This document shows, in pieces, positions 45,699-54,375 of a stretch of DNA of 64,000 bases (position 1 is the stretch's first letter; each line of letters starts with the position of its first letter). The DNA comes from an uncultured Alphaproteobacteria bacterium. GTDB lineage: Bacteria > Pseudomonadota > Alphaproteobacteria > Rhodobacterales > Rhodobacteraceae. The stretch is from NCBI GenBank assembly GCA_929200255.1, contig CAKMYZ010000001.1, forward strand, positions 248,001 through 312,000. The letters run 5' to 3'. A model generated the notes under the pieces. That model worked only from the letters and a program-made list of their open reading frames with translations, was not told where the DNA came from and ran no database searches. A program made the position numbers and the translations under genes.

Positions 45699-46271
45699 AT
45701 GACTGATGCGACGGCTGAATTCGGGACAAAAATGGCGAAGCCATCAACATTTGAAGTCGACGATGTCTTTTGGGGCTACAAGATCAAATCAGGTCGCGGG
45801 CCATCCTTTGCGGTCGCTTTTGGTCAGGCCGCTTCGTTCTTTTTTGGTGTGTGCCTTCTGACCGCGTCAATCGGCATTCTGGCGTTGCCAACGCTGTTCT
45901 TTGATGGCCCCCTGGGCGCGATGCGGATTGGGTCTGCTGCTTTGCTTGGTGCGGCTGCGGTCTATCTGTTGTGGTTTGCCAGTCGTGGCACCAAGACTGA
46001 GGTGCATGTCGATACCAGCCTTGGCGAAATCCGCGAAGTTATCTGCAACCGTGCCGGTCGCCCGACAACTGTTGGATCTTACGGTTTTGATACAATCGGT
46101 GGCGTTCTGGTTGAACAGGACCCATCCACGGGTCTGTCACGGCTGATCATGCAATCGCATAATTCTTCCCACAGCGTTGTTGTTGCCGAAGGAACTGATG
46201 CACAACTGATGTCGCTGCGCGATCAATTGGCCCATGATCTGTTGGGATATTCAGCTGCGCAGGCCGCATAG
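45699..46271 (+). CDS. Conserved hypothetical membrane protein
   Basis: 190-aa protein I do not recognise. Two adjacent hydrophobic helices (about residues 37-62 and 70-92, SFFFGVCLLTASIGILALP and IGSAALLGAAAVYLLWFAS) follow a 35-residue soluble head. After the helices comes a beta-rich domain (EVHVDTSLGEIREVICNRAGRPTTVG...) with a final helix, resembling PH-like or YdbS-like membrane-anchored domains. GGAG/AAGGAG precedes the ATG. Stands alone. Confidence 0.75.
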   Translation: MTDATAEFGTKMAKPSTFEVDDVFWGYKIKSGRGPSFAVAFGQAASFFFGVCLLTASIGILALPTLFFDGPLGAMRIGSAALLGAAAVYLLWFASRGTKTEVHVDTSLGEIREVICNRAGRPTTVGSYGFDTIGGVLVEQDPSTGLSRLIMQSHNSSHSVVVAEGTDAQLMSLRDQLAHDLLGYSAAQAA

Positions 46272-46410
46272 ATTACCCCGTTCCCGGCTTCGCAGCGGTT
46301 TACCGCGCTCTGTGACAGCGAACACAATCTGTTCATTTTTGAGGAGTTGCTTTGGCGCTGCGGGCGCTATCTATCCTTGCTCATAGTCTAACTTATGCTT
46401 GGAGCCTCTT

Positions 46411-46989
46411 ATGAAACAGCTATTTGCGACCGCAGCAATTGCAGCGGTCACCATGTCGTCACCTGCTTTTGCCGCGTCCGAGTCCTATGTTCTTGACGCG
46501 AGTCACAGTCAAATTGTGTTTAGCTACAACCACTTGGGGTATTCTACCAATTATGGTATGTTCTCTGGCTTTGAAGGCACGATTGCTTTTGACCAAGACA
46601 ACCCCGCCGCGTCTTCAGTGAACGTCTCTTTCCCCGTGCGCAGCATGATGACTGGTTGGGAGGCTCGCTTCGAACACTTCATGGGACAGGATTTCTTTGG
46701 CGCAGGCGAGGAAGAGATGGTCACATTCACCTCGACATCTATTGAAGTGACTGGCGATACAACAGCCCTGATCACCGGTGATCTGACGCTTAATGGTGTC
46801 ACCAAACCGATTGTTCTGGATGCGACACTCAATCAGGTTGGTGATCATCCGATGGCGAACAAACCATGGGCTGGGTTTGATGCAACTACCACGCTGATCC
46901 GTTCTGAGTTTAACGTCGGCAATTTTGCCCCATTCGTGAGCGATGAAGTTGAAGTGATGATCTCTGTCGAAGCGATGAAGGCCGAATAA
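46411..46989 (+). CDS. YceI family periplasmic protein
   Basis: 192-aa secreted lipocalin-like protein. The signal peptide is MKQLFATAAIAAVTMSSPAFA. The mature sequence starts SESYVLDASHSQIVFSYNHLGYS, the YceI HSxIxFxxxH motif, followed by beta strands, FFGAGEEEMVTFTSTSI and a terminal FAPFVSDEVEVMISVEAM. The fold binds isoprenoids in homologues. GGAGCCTCTT precedes ATG. The next gene, on the opposite strand, also ends in a YceI domain. Confidence 0.93.
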   Translation: MKQLFATAAIAAVTMSSPAFAASESYVLDASHSQIVFSYNHLGYSTNYGMFSGFEGTIAFDQDNPAASSVNVSFPVRSMMTGWEARFEHFMGQDFFGAGEEEMVTFTSTSIEVTGDTTALITGDLTLNGVTKPIVLDATLNQVGDHPMANKPWAGFDATTTLIRSEFNVGNFAPFVSDEVEVMISVEAMKAE

Positions 46990-47012
46990 ATCGCACCGAT
47001 GACTGTTTGAAG

Positions 47013-47043
47013 GGCCGCGCCAAAACCACGGCGCGGCCTTTTT
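47013..47043. terminator. Terminator between YceI and b561-YceI genes
   Basis: Stem GGCCGCGCC / GGCGCGGCC with loop AAAACCAC and a T5 tail; a 9-bp perfect stem. Confidence 0.88.
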
Positions 47044-47051
47044 CTTTGCAA

Positions 47052-48230
47052 CTACCGCGTGGCTGTTAGGCTGACGGCCACGTCAACGGCAAAGGCAAGG
47101 TTGCTTTCGTCGCTCATGGTTTGCCCAATCTGAAAGCTACGTCGGTCCAAGGTGACGTTGCCTGACATTTGCGCCGTGTCGCCATCAATCGCCAATGTGA
47201 AGGGCAGCACCATCGGCACGGTGTTTCCTTTAATGGTCAACGTGCCATCTGCCGTATAGGCGTCACCGTTGGCGCGGATTTTTGCCGCGAAGACAGCCGT
47301 TGGAAACGCCTCGGCATCAAAGAAATCAGCGCCCATCGCCTGGCCGGTGACCGACCCAAGTTGAAGGGATCCGATTGCGACTGTCGTGGTCACGTCACCC
47401 AAGACACCGGTGGCGTTTTCGTCAAAGGCAATGGCCGACGTCCAATCCTCAAAGTGGCCGTTTACGGCGCTGCCGAACTGCGTGATTGAAATGCCAATAT
47501 CGCCCTCTGTCACGGTCCAGTCCGATGTAACCTCGGCCAGACTGGCCTGTGCGACCTCTTCCTTGGCGCTGTAGAGCCCCGCAGCAGCGCCGCCGCCCGT
47601 TGCAAGCAGATAGATGACGGCCGCAGCGATCGGGGCCGCCGCACCCGATTGATGTGACCCGGTCACGGTAGTTGCGGGCGCCCCGAACCACATGCGCCGC
47701 AGCGTTGTGTCCTTATCGATAAATTGGTGTTTGAGTGCCCCCGCCACATGCAAGAGGATCGATCCGACCATGATCTTGCTCCACACCCAATGCAATCCGC
47801 CAAAGAGCGTGGCAACACCTTCGTCCTTTGGCACCAATGGCAGTTCCTGCCCGATGGGCAACAGAATTGGTGCGAAACCGGTTGTTGCCGCATGATGAAG
47901 CCATCCTGTCAGGGGAACAGCGACCAGCGAAATGTAGAGCAGCCAATGCACCAGCTCTGCCAGAAGTGTTTCGGCTTTGCGTTCCGGATGAAGCGGTGCG
48001 GGCTTGGTTTGGGTCCATGCCCAGAGGATACGCCCCAGCGCGACGAGAAAGATCACAACGCCGAGCGTTTTATGAAACGAAAACAGCTGTGCCTTAAAGG
48101 CGAGCTGTTCATTGGTTTCGTAAGGCAGACGGTTTGCGATGACGCCCAGCGGTATGACGGTCAGAATCAGAAAAGCTGTCAGCCAGTGAAATATCTTGGT
48201 GACAGTCCCGTAGGTCGTGGCAGATTGCAT
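47052..48230 (-). CDS. Cytochrome b561-YceI fusion protein
   Basis: 392-aa protein joining a diheme cytochrome b561 to a YceI domain. The N-terminal ~180 residues have four helices with the histidines for heme (KIFHWLTAF, FSFHKTLGV, LVHWLLYIS, LLHVAGALKHQF). A linker helix at about residues 200-215 leads to a C-terminal YceI-like domain (about 235-392, ending RSFQIGQTMSDESNLAFAVDVAVSLTATR). The b561 could pass electrons to a ligand (likely isoprenoid/quinone) held by the YceI pocket on the periplasmic side; that is inference. Convergent with the stand-alone YceI gene. Confidence 0.9.
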   Translation of the reverse strand: MQSATTYGTVTKIFHWLTAFLILTVIPLGVIANRLPYETNEQLAFKAQLFSFHKTLGVVIFLVALGRILWAWTQTKPAPLHPERKAETLLAELVHWLLYISLVAVPLTGWLHHAATTGFAPILLPIGQELPLVPKDEGVATLFGGLHWVWSKIMVGSILLHVAGALKHQFIDKDTTLRRMWFGAPATTVTGSHQSGAAAPIAAAVIYLLATGGGAAAGLYSAKEEVAQASLAEVTSDWTVTEGDIGISITQFGSAVNGHFEDWTSAIAFDENATGVLGDVTTTVAIGSLQLGSVTGQAMGADFFDAEAFPTAVFAAKIRANGDAYTADGTLTIKGNTVPMVLPFTLAIDGDTAQMSGNVTLDRRSFQIGQTMSDESNLAFAVDVAVSLTATR

Positions 48231-48384
48231 GCGAAAGATCGTCCCTTTGCAGTGATTTGCGCGAACTCTACCACAGGTTTGGTTATGGCAAAGGCACAGT
48301 ATTTGTTACGCGATGCGTTTGCTTGTGCGCGCGGGCGGAGCAGGCTAAGTCCCTAAGTCACAAGACAGAACGTAGGGGGCATTC

Positions 48385-49323
48385 ATGCGCGCATTTGTAT
48401 TTCCGGGCCAGGGGGCGCAGACTATTGGCATGGGTAAGGCACTGGCAGACGCCTATCCGGCGGCAAAGGCCGTCTTTGATGAGGTCGACGCCGTCTTGGG
48501 TGAAAACCTGTCCGGTTTGATCTGGGATGGCGATATCGCAGAACTCACACTGACAACAAATGCCCAACCTGCGCTGATGGCGACGTCACTTGCCGCGATC
48601 AAGGCGCTGGAAGCAGAAGGTGTTGGCATTGATGTCGCAAGCTTTGTTGCGGGGCATTCGCTGGGTGAATATTCTGCCTTGGCGGCGGCTGGCGCGATCA
48701 GTATCGCGGATACGGCCCGCCTGTTGCGCGCACGTGGCAAGGCGATGCAGGATGCCGTGCCGGTTGGTGTAGGGGCGATGGCTGCGGTCCTGGGGCTTAA
48801 CCTTGAGGCAGTGCAGGCTGTGGCGGCAGAGGCCGCGCAGGGCGACGTCTGTCAGGCCGCCAATGACAACGATCCTGCACAGGTTGTTGTTTCGGGGCAC
48901 AAAGCTGCCGTTGAACGCGCGGTTGAAATTGCCAAGGGCAAGGGCGCAAAACGGGCACTGCTGCTGCCAGTGAGTGCGCCATTCCACTGCAGCCTGATGG
49001 CACCAGCAGCCGAAGCCATGGCCGGTGCATTGGCCGCTGTTGAAATCAAGGCGCCGGTGGTGCCCATCGTGCCCAATGTTGTGGCCCGTGCTGTCAGTGA
49101 CCCGGCCGAAATCCGGTCACTGCTGGTGAACCAGATCACAGGCTCCGTGCGATGGCGCGAGAGCGTGATGTATATGGGTGGCGAGGGTGTCACAAATGTC
49201 TACGAAGTTGGGGCAGGCAAGGCCTTGTCCGGGATGGTCAAGCGGATCGACCGGGGGATCGCCACGGCGGCGGTTGCGACACCTGATGATGTTGTAGCAG
49301 CGGCTGAAGCATTGAATTCATAA
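48385..49323 (+). CDS. fabD: Malonyl-CoA:ACP transacylase FabD
   Basis: 312-aa enzyme that loads malonate on acyl carrier protein. FPGQGAQ at the start, catalytic Ser in GHSLGEYSALAAAG (about residue 92), and His in PVSAPFHCSLM (about residue 200). Length normal. Precedes fabG by 18 bases. Confidence 0.97.
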   Translation: MRAFVFPGQGAQTIGMGKALADAYPAAKAVFDEVDAVLGENLSGLIWDGDIAELTLTTNAQPALMATSLAAIKALEAEGVGIDVASFVAGHSLGEYSALAAAGAISIADTARLLRARGKAMQDAVPVGVGAMAAVLGLNLEAVQAVAAEAAQGDVCQAANDNDPAQVVVSGHKAAVERAVEIAKGKGAKRALLLPVSAPFHCSLMAPAAEAMAGALAAVEIKAPVVPIVPNVVARAVSDPAEIRSLLVNQITGSVRWRESVMYMGGEGVTNVYEVGAGKALSGMVKRIDRGIATAAVATPDDVVAAAEALNS

Positions 49324-49341
49324 TCTAAAAAGGCTCTTTAA

Positions 49342-50079
49342 ATGTTTGATCTGAATGGAAAGAATGCACTTGTAACGGGCGCATCTGGCGGCATCGGCGG
49401 GACGATAGCAAAGGCACTTTACGATGCCGGTGCAACGGTCGCCTTGTCGGGGACGCGTGTCGCCCCGCTGGAAGAACTTGCTGCGTCCTTGGGTGATCGC
49501 GCGCATGTGCTACCATGCAATCTGAGCGATGCGGAGGCCGTGACTGCCCTGCCAAAGCAGGCCGCTGACGCAATGGGATCTGTCGATGTGCTGGTCAACA
49601 ACGCGGGCATCACCCGCGACAACATCTTCATGCGGATGTCTGATGATGAGTGGGCCTCTGTGCTGGAGGTCAACCTGACCTCGACAATGCGCCTTTGTAA
49701 GGGCGTTATTCGGGGCATGATGAAATCCCGCTGGGGGCGCATCGTGAACATCTCTTCCGTTGTGGGCGCCACCGGCAATCCGGGGCAGGCCAACTACGCT
49801 GCGTCCAAGGCCGGGATGGTGGGGATGTCCAAATCGATTGCCTATGAGGTGGCAAGCCGTGGCATTACGGTGAACTGTGTGGCGCCTGGATTTATTACCA
49901 CCGCGATGACTGACAAGCTCACCGATGAGCAGAAATCAACGATCCTGGCGCAGGTTCCCGCAGGTCGGATGGGCGACGCGGAGGAAGTTGCCGCCGCCGT
50001 GCTTTATCTTTCCAGCCCTGAGGCGGCTTACGTCACCGGTACCACCTTGCATGTGAATGGCGGCATGGCCATGTTGTAA
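49342..50079 (+). CDS. fabG: 3-oxoacyl-ACP reductase FabG
   Basis: 245-aa SDR NADPH reductase. TGASGGIGGTIAKAL (nucleotide binding), NNAGITRDN and active-site YAASKAG with Ser in SSVVGATG. Second reaction of the FAS II cycle. Spacing and order after fabD are standard; acpP follows after 202 bases of structured leader. Confidence 0.97.
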   Translation: MFDLNGKNALVTGASGGIGGTIAKALYDAGATVALSGTRVAPLEELAASLGDRAHVLPCNLSDAEAVTALPKQAADAMGSVDVLVNNAGITRDNIFMRMSDDEWASVLEVNLTSTMRLCKGVIRGMMKSRWGRIVNISSVVGATGNPGQANYAASKAGMVGMSKSIAYEVASRGITVNCVAPGFITTAMTDKLTDEQKSTILAQVPAGRMGDAEEVAAAVLYLSSPEAAYVTGTTLHVNGGMAML

Positions 50080-50203
50080 CTGGTTGTGAATTTCCACAAC
50101 CGAAACCGTTTGCCTAAGGGGAATTCTCTGTTATAGGCCACGCAGATTTGCTGAAAGGCGCACATGACGCTACGTCAGGTATTACGCTGCGCAGATCAGC
50201 AAT

Positions 50204-50260
50204 GCGCCCGAATGGGCGTGAGAGAGGGCGAAAGCCCAAAGAACAACGGGTTTTTGACCC
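50204..50260 (+). other. Three tandem hairpins in the acpP leader
   Basis: GCGCCC-GAAT-GGGCGT (50204-50219, one G-U), GGGC-GAAA-GCCC (50226-50237, GNRA loop) and GGGT-TTTTG-ACCC (50248-50260), the last 21 bases before the acpP ATG. No T tract, so they are not terminators; they could control stability or translation of acpP. Confidence 0.45.
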
Positions 50261-50281
50261 AGAAAGACATGAGGAATTGAT

Positions 50282-50515
50282 ATGAGCGACGTTGCAGACC
50301 GCGTACGCAAGATCGTTGTAGAGCATCTTGGTGTTGAAGAAGACAAAGTGACGGAAGCTGCGTCCTTTATTGATGATCTTGGCGCAGACAGCCTTGATAC
50401 TGTTGAGTTGGTCATGGCTTTTGAAGAAGAGTTCGGGATCGAGATTCCTGATGACGCTGCCGAGACAATCCAGACATTTGGTGATGCGGTGAAGTTCATC
50501 GACGGCGCAAAGTAA
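50282..50515 (+). CDS. acpP: Acyl carrier protein
   Basis: 77-aa ACP; the phosphopantetheine Ser is in [19 protein letters not shown]. It carries acyl chains for FAS II and can supply the acyl-ACP donor for LuxI. Start is ATG with AGGAATTG upstream. Confidence 0.98.
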   Translation: MSDVADRVRKIVVEHLGVEEDKVTEAASFIDDLGADSLDTVELVMAFEEEFGIEIPDDAAETIQTFGDAVKFIDGAK

Positions 50516-50538
50516 GCGCGGCATTAGATTTTCTTGTG

Positions 50539-50567
50539 AAACGGCGTTCTTCGGGACGCCGTTTTTC
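50539..50567 (+). terminator. Terminator after acpP
   Basis: AAACGGCGTTC-TTCG-GGACGCCGTTT: an 11-bp stem capped by UUCG, then TT. The stable UUCG loop makes it a strong terminator. Confidence 0.93.
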
Positions 50568-50635
50568 GTTTGCAAAATCAGATATCAGGCGACCTGTTGG
50601 ACCCGTGCTGATATCCGGTGCCATAGTGACTGATC

Positions 50636-51277
50636 TCAAGTTGCATCGCGGTGTTCCTTGGTGTCATCCTGCAAGTTGCGCGCGGCGTTGGTGGGCCTGG
50701 CCCGATTCGCCCTGTCGTGCTGACGCATAGGAAGCGCGCCGAAGGCGATGCGCAGAATGACAACGCCGACCAGCAGAATTGCCGCAATGATCAAATTGCG
50801 GGGAATGATACCCCCATAGGCGTCCGGTTCTGCCGACTGGGAGAGCGAGGCCGCAATGCGGGCGCTGTTGATTTGCTCCGCTGTGCACCGCAGGCTGTCC
50901 ATGTGGCCGCCGATCGCTTGCAGGTTTCGCTGCGTTTTTGTGTCGAAATGCGGGCGGACCGATTGTGGATCGTCCAAACTTGCCCGTACAAGCAGACGGT
51001 TTGTGTTGTCCAGAAACTGCCGAAACGCCGCACCATGGCCAACCCAGCGGCTTCCGTTTACTGCGCGTAGCACCTCTGGTGTACCTAACCCATCGGACAA
51101 CATTCGCAACCGCCGGATTTCATCACCAAAAAACAAGGCGTTGGAGTTGCGAACCATCCGCATTTGCAGTTGATGCATCTCATCAAGTTGCGACCTGACA
51201 AGGCAATCTGCCGCGGCCGGTTCCATGCCCCCCCAAAGAGCACTGACAAAGATAAAAACAGTCAAAAGCTGCCGCAT
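50636..51277 (-). CDS. Hypothetical exported protein inserted in the fab region
   Basis: 213-aa protein from ATG at 51277 (MRQLLTVFIFVSALWGGMEPAAA-DCL, signal peptide). The mature part is helical and charged (EIRRLRMLSDGLGTPEVLRA; TKTQRNLQAIGGHMDSL), with a C-terminal helix (GIIPRNLIIAAILLVGVVILRIAFG) and a basic tail. I do not recognise it. It is opposite in strand to acpP and fabF and lies between them, so it breaks the usual fab operon. The long upstream frame to 51628 is not coding-like. Confidence 0.65.
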   Translation of the reverse strand: MRQLLTVFIFVSALWGGMEPAAADCLVRSQLDEMHQLQMRMVRNSNALFFGDEIRRLRMLSDGLGTPEVLRAVNGSRWVGHGAAFRQFLDNTNRLLVRASLDDPQSVRPHFDTKTQRNLQAIGGHMDSLRCTAEQINSARIAASLSQSAEPDAYGGIIPRNLIIAAILLVGVVILRIAFGALPMRQHDRANRARPTNAARNLQDDTKEHRDAT

Positions 51278-51439
51278 CGTTGATTCACCATCACCTGTGA
51301 GCGGAAACTCTCGCACCGAAGCCTTAAATCTGGGTAAAATGCTGCGCCTATCGTCCACACTGCGCGATTGCTGCCCTTGCCCCGTCCACCAACGCTGGGG
51401 TATCAGTGGCACAAATACGCCAAGAGGTGAGGGCAGAAT

Positions 51440-52699
51440 ATGCGTCGTGTAGTTGTAACGGGCTTGGGGTTGGTCACACCCCTTGCAGATGGTGTCGAAA
51501 ATTCCTGGGAACGTGTTCTTGATGGTCAATCGGGTGCGGGAAAGATCACAGGATTTGACCCCAGCAGGTTGACCACGCAATACGCATGCGAGGTTCCCTT
51601 GGGTGATGGGGCAGATGGGACATTTCATGCCGACACCTACATGGACCTCAAAGAACAGCGTAAGGTTGACACCTTCATTCTGTTTGGCATGGCTGCCGCC
51701 CAGCAGGCGGTCGAGGATGCCGGGTGGATGCCAGAGGACCGTGAGGACCTTGAGCGCACCGGCGTGCTGATTGGCTCGGGCATTGGTGGTCTCAACTCAA
51801 TCTCTAATACTGCACAGATGATGGCCGAGAAGGGCCCGCGACGTGTGTCGCCGTTCTTTGTGCCCGGCGCACTGATCAACCTGATCTCGGGGCAGGTGTC
51901 GATCCGCTATGGCTTCCGCGGTCCGAACCATTCGGTCGTGACCGCCTGTTCGACCGGCGCACATGCGATCGGTGATGCCTCTCGGCTGATCCAGCATGGT
52001 GATGCAGATGTAATGATCGCGGGCGGTGCAGAGGCTGCGATTTGCGAGTTGGGAATGGCTGGCTTTAACGCCTGTAAGGCATTGAGCACAAAGCACAATG
52101 ATGATCCAACCGTGGCCAGCCGCCCATGGGATGTAGACCGTGACGGCTTTGTCATGGGTGAGGGTGCGGGTATTGTCGTGCTGGAAGAATATGAGCACGC
52201 CAAGGCGCGTGGTGCAAAAATCTATGCTGAGGTTTTGGGCTATGGCCTGAGCGGCGACGCCCATCACATCACTGCCCCACCACCGGACCACGAGGGTGCA
52301 GAGCGTGCCATGCGTGCCGCCTGCCGGAATGCCGGGATTGAGCCTGCTCAAATTGATTATGTGAACGCACATGGCACATCGACCATGGCGGATACCATCG
52401 AATTGGGTGCGGTTGAGCGTCTGGTGGGTGATGCTGCATCATCGTTGGTGATGTCCTCGACAAAATCGGCCACCGGTCACCTTTTGGGTGCTGCTGGCGC
52501 AATTGAGGCGATCTTTTCGATCCTTGCGATCCGCGATCAGGTTGCCCCGCCCACGATCAACCTGGATAATCCAGCTGTTGAGACGGTTGTCGATCTTTGC
52601 GCGAACGAAAAGCGCCCTTGTGAGATCAAGATCGCCCTGTCGAACTCATTCGGCTTTGGTGGCACGAACGCCAGCCTTGTCCTTGGGAAAGCCGACTGA
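51440..52699 (+). CDS. fabF: 3-oxoacyl-ACP synthase II FabF
   Basis: 419-aa condensing enzyme of FAS II. Active-site Cys in VTACSTGAHAIGDA (about residue 168), His in NAHGTSTMADTIE and KSATGHLLGAAGA. Overlaps mltG by one base (TGATG). Confidence 0.97.
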   Translation: MRRVVVTGLGLVTPLADGVENSWERVLDGQSGAGKITGFDPSRLTTQYACEVPLGDGADGTFHADTYMDLKEQRKVDTFILFGMAAAQQAVEDAGWMPEDREDLERTGVLIGSGIGGLNSISNTAQMMAEKGPRRVSPFFVPGALINLISGQVSIRYGFRGPNHSVVTACSTGAHAIGDASRLIQHGDADVMIAGGAEAAICELGMAGFNACKALSTKHNDDPTVASRPWDVDRDGFVMGEGAGIVVLEEYEHAKARGAKIYAEVLGYGLSGDAHHITAPPPDHEGAERAMRAACRNAGIEPAQIDYVNAHGTSTMADTIELGAVERLVGDAASSLVMSSTKSATGHLLGAAGAIEAIFSILAIRDQVAPPTINLDNPAVETVVDLCANEKRPCEIKIALSNSFGFGGTNASLVLGKAD

Positions 52700-53856
52700 T
52701 GTGGCGCCATATAGCGGCCAACGCACTGACGTTTCTGACCGTGGCTTTGTTTCTGCTGGTTGGTGTTATTGCATGGGGTACGCGCGAATATCGCGCGCTA
52801 GGCCCGTTGGAGGCCGCGATATGTCTGGAGGTGCCGCGAGGCGGCAGCATCAAGGGATTGAGTGCTGATCTGACAGAAAAGGGTGCGATCTCATCCGCCT
52901 TCGTGTTCGAGATCGGCGCGGATTACACCGATAAATCCGGCGATGTGAAATTTGGCCGTTTTCGTGTGCCTGAACGGGCTTCAATGGAAGATATCGTTGA
53001 CATCGTGACCCGCGGTGGCCGCAATACCTGCGGCGCCGAGGTGATCTATCGCGTGGGCATCAACCGCACGATTGTTGATGTTCGTGAGCTTGACCCGGCC
53101 TCAAATCAATTTGTTGACCTCGTCAGCTTTGAGGCCGGCGGGCTGGAGGTGCCGCCGACCTATGCAGAGGTACGGGCCGATGGCAGTGCGACCTACCGGG
53201 TTGTGATTGCCGAAGGGGCGACCAGCTGGCAGATCGCCAATGCACTGTCCGAGATTGATATCCTGCGCCCGGACGTCACAGATGTGCCTTTAGAAGGGGT
53301 GTTGGCCCCACGTGATTATGACCTGCGCGAGGGCGATACGGTGTCATCTGTGTTGGAACGTATGCGTGCGGCGCAGACGGAGATATTGACCGACGCCTGG
53401 GAAGATCGGGCAGAGGGTCTGCCTTTGGCGTCGGCTGAAGAGGCGCTTGTTCTGGCCAGTATCATTGAGAAGGAAACCAGCGTCCCGGATGAGCATCCTC
53501 AGGTTGCCAGTGTCTTTGTGAACCGCTTGAACCGGGGCATGCGCTTACAGACTGACCCGACGGTGATCTATGGTATCACCAAGGGCGAAGGTGTGCTGGG
53601 TCGCGGCCTGCGTCAAAGTGAGCTTCGCGCAGTAACGCCTTGGAACACCTATGTTATTGAGGGGTTGCCCCCAACGCCGATCGCCAACCCCGGCAAGGCC
53701 GCTATCGAAGCCGCGCTGAACCCGGACACCACGGAATATATCTTCTTTGTGGCTGACGGCACGGGTGGTCATGCGTTTGCGACCAACCTGGACGATCATA
53801 ATCGCAATGTGGCCCGCTGGCGCGAGATCGAGGCGGAGCGCGCCAACGACGGGTGA
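52699..53856 (+). CDS. mltG: Endolytic transglycosylase MltG
   Basis: 385-aa inner-membrane enzyme that ends peptidoglycan glycan strands. One N-terminal helix (LTFLTVALFLLVGVIAWG), a LysM-like region, and the YceG domain with catalytic Glu in LASIIEKETSVPDEHPQVASV. Length normal. Order fabF-mltG is common in alphaproteobacteria. Confidence 0.95.
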   Translation: MWRHIAANALTFLTVALFLLVGVIAWGTREYRALGPLEAAICLEVPRGGSIKGLSADLTEKGAISSAFVFEIGADYTDKSGDVKFGRFRVPERASMEDIVDIVTRGGRNTCGAEVIYRVGINRTIVDVRELDPASNQFVDLVSFEAGGLEVPPTYAEVRADGSATYRVVIAEGATSWQIANALSEIDILRPDVTDVPLEGVLAPRDYDLREGDTVSSVLERMRAAQTEILTDAWEDRAEGLPLASAEEALVLASIIEKETSVPDEHPQVASVFVNRLNRGMRLQTDPTVIYGITKGEGVLGRGLRQSELRAVTPWNTYVIEGLPPTPIANPGKAAIEAALNPDTTEYIFFVADGTGGHAFATNLDDHNRNVARWREIEAERANDG

Positions 53857-53867
53857 TCATGAATTCG

Positions 53868-53941
53868 TTAATGAAATCATAAGGTTCCGCCCGAACTGCG
53901 GCGGAAGCCTGATTGACATTTGGCTGGTTTTTCTCTAGTTT
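53868..53941 (+). promoter_or_regulatory. Candidate GTA promoter with CtrA-like box
   Basis: TTAA-TGAAATC-ATAA (53868-53882) matches the CtrA consensus TTAA-N7-TTAA at 7 of 8 positions. Further right are TTGACA (53913-53918) and TAGTTT (53936-53941), 17 bases apart, upstream of g1 at 54025. CtrA governs GTA expression in Rhodobacter capsulatus, so the placement is apt. Confidence 0.45.
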
Positions 53942-54024
53942 GGCTGGGCTAGATGACGGGTGCCTATCAGCTTTGATGCCCCGCACTCGACTGTGACGGA
54001 AGTTTCCTTACAGACAGAAATACC

Positions 54025-54375
54025 ATGAATGCATTGAATGACGTGGGGCGTGATCCCCCAACTTTGGCAGCTGATCGGCTGTCAGAGATTGAAACGCTGT
54101 TTGAGATGATCCGCAAAGCGCTGCAGCGAGCGGTAGCTGAGATCGGTGAACCAACTGCCGAGATGCCCAAGGCCATCAAGAAGCGGCTTGATGACCTGAT
54201 TGAAGCCCATCTGAAAATACTGTCGGCAGAGGACGCATTTCATGCAAAAATTGGAAATATCGAAGACGGCGAAGCCGTTGACTATGACGCGATCCGGGCT
54301 GAAATCGGGTGCCAACTTGATCGCATCCGAGAGAGCCTCGACGCAGAAGGCGTTTTTGTCCGACCTGACCGATAA
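54025..54375 (+). CDS. GTA small terminase-like protein g1
   Basis: 116-aa mostly helical, acidic protein (LAADRLSEIETLFEMIRKALQRAVAEIGE). Size and position match GTA g1, which is a TerS-type DNA-packaging protein in the R. capsulatus GTA. No DNA-binding motif can be seen by eye, so the assignment is mainly by synteny. Its 3' end overlaps the g2 reading frame. Confidence 0.75.
   Translation: MNALNDVGRDPPTLAADRLSEIETLFEMIRKALQRAVAEIGEPTAEMPKAIKKRLDDLIEAHLKILSAEDAFHAKIGNIEDGEAVDYDAIRAEIGCQLDRIRESLDAEGVFVRPDR

Noticed and set aside
53885-53906. TTCCGCC/GGCGGAA hairpin as terminator of mltG
   Set aside because: Seven-base stem without a T tract; may be incidental or part of the GTA leader.
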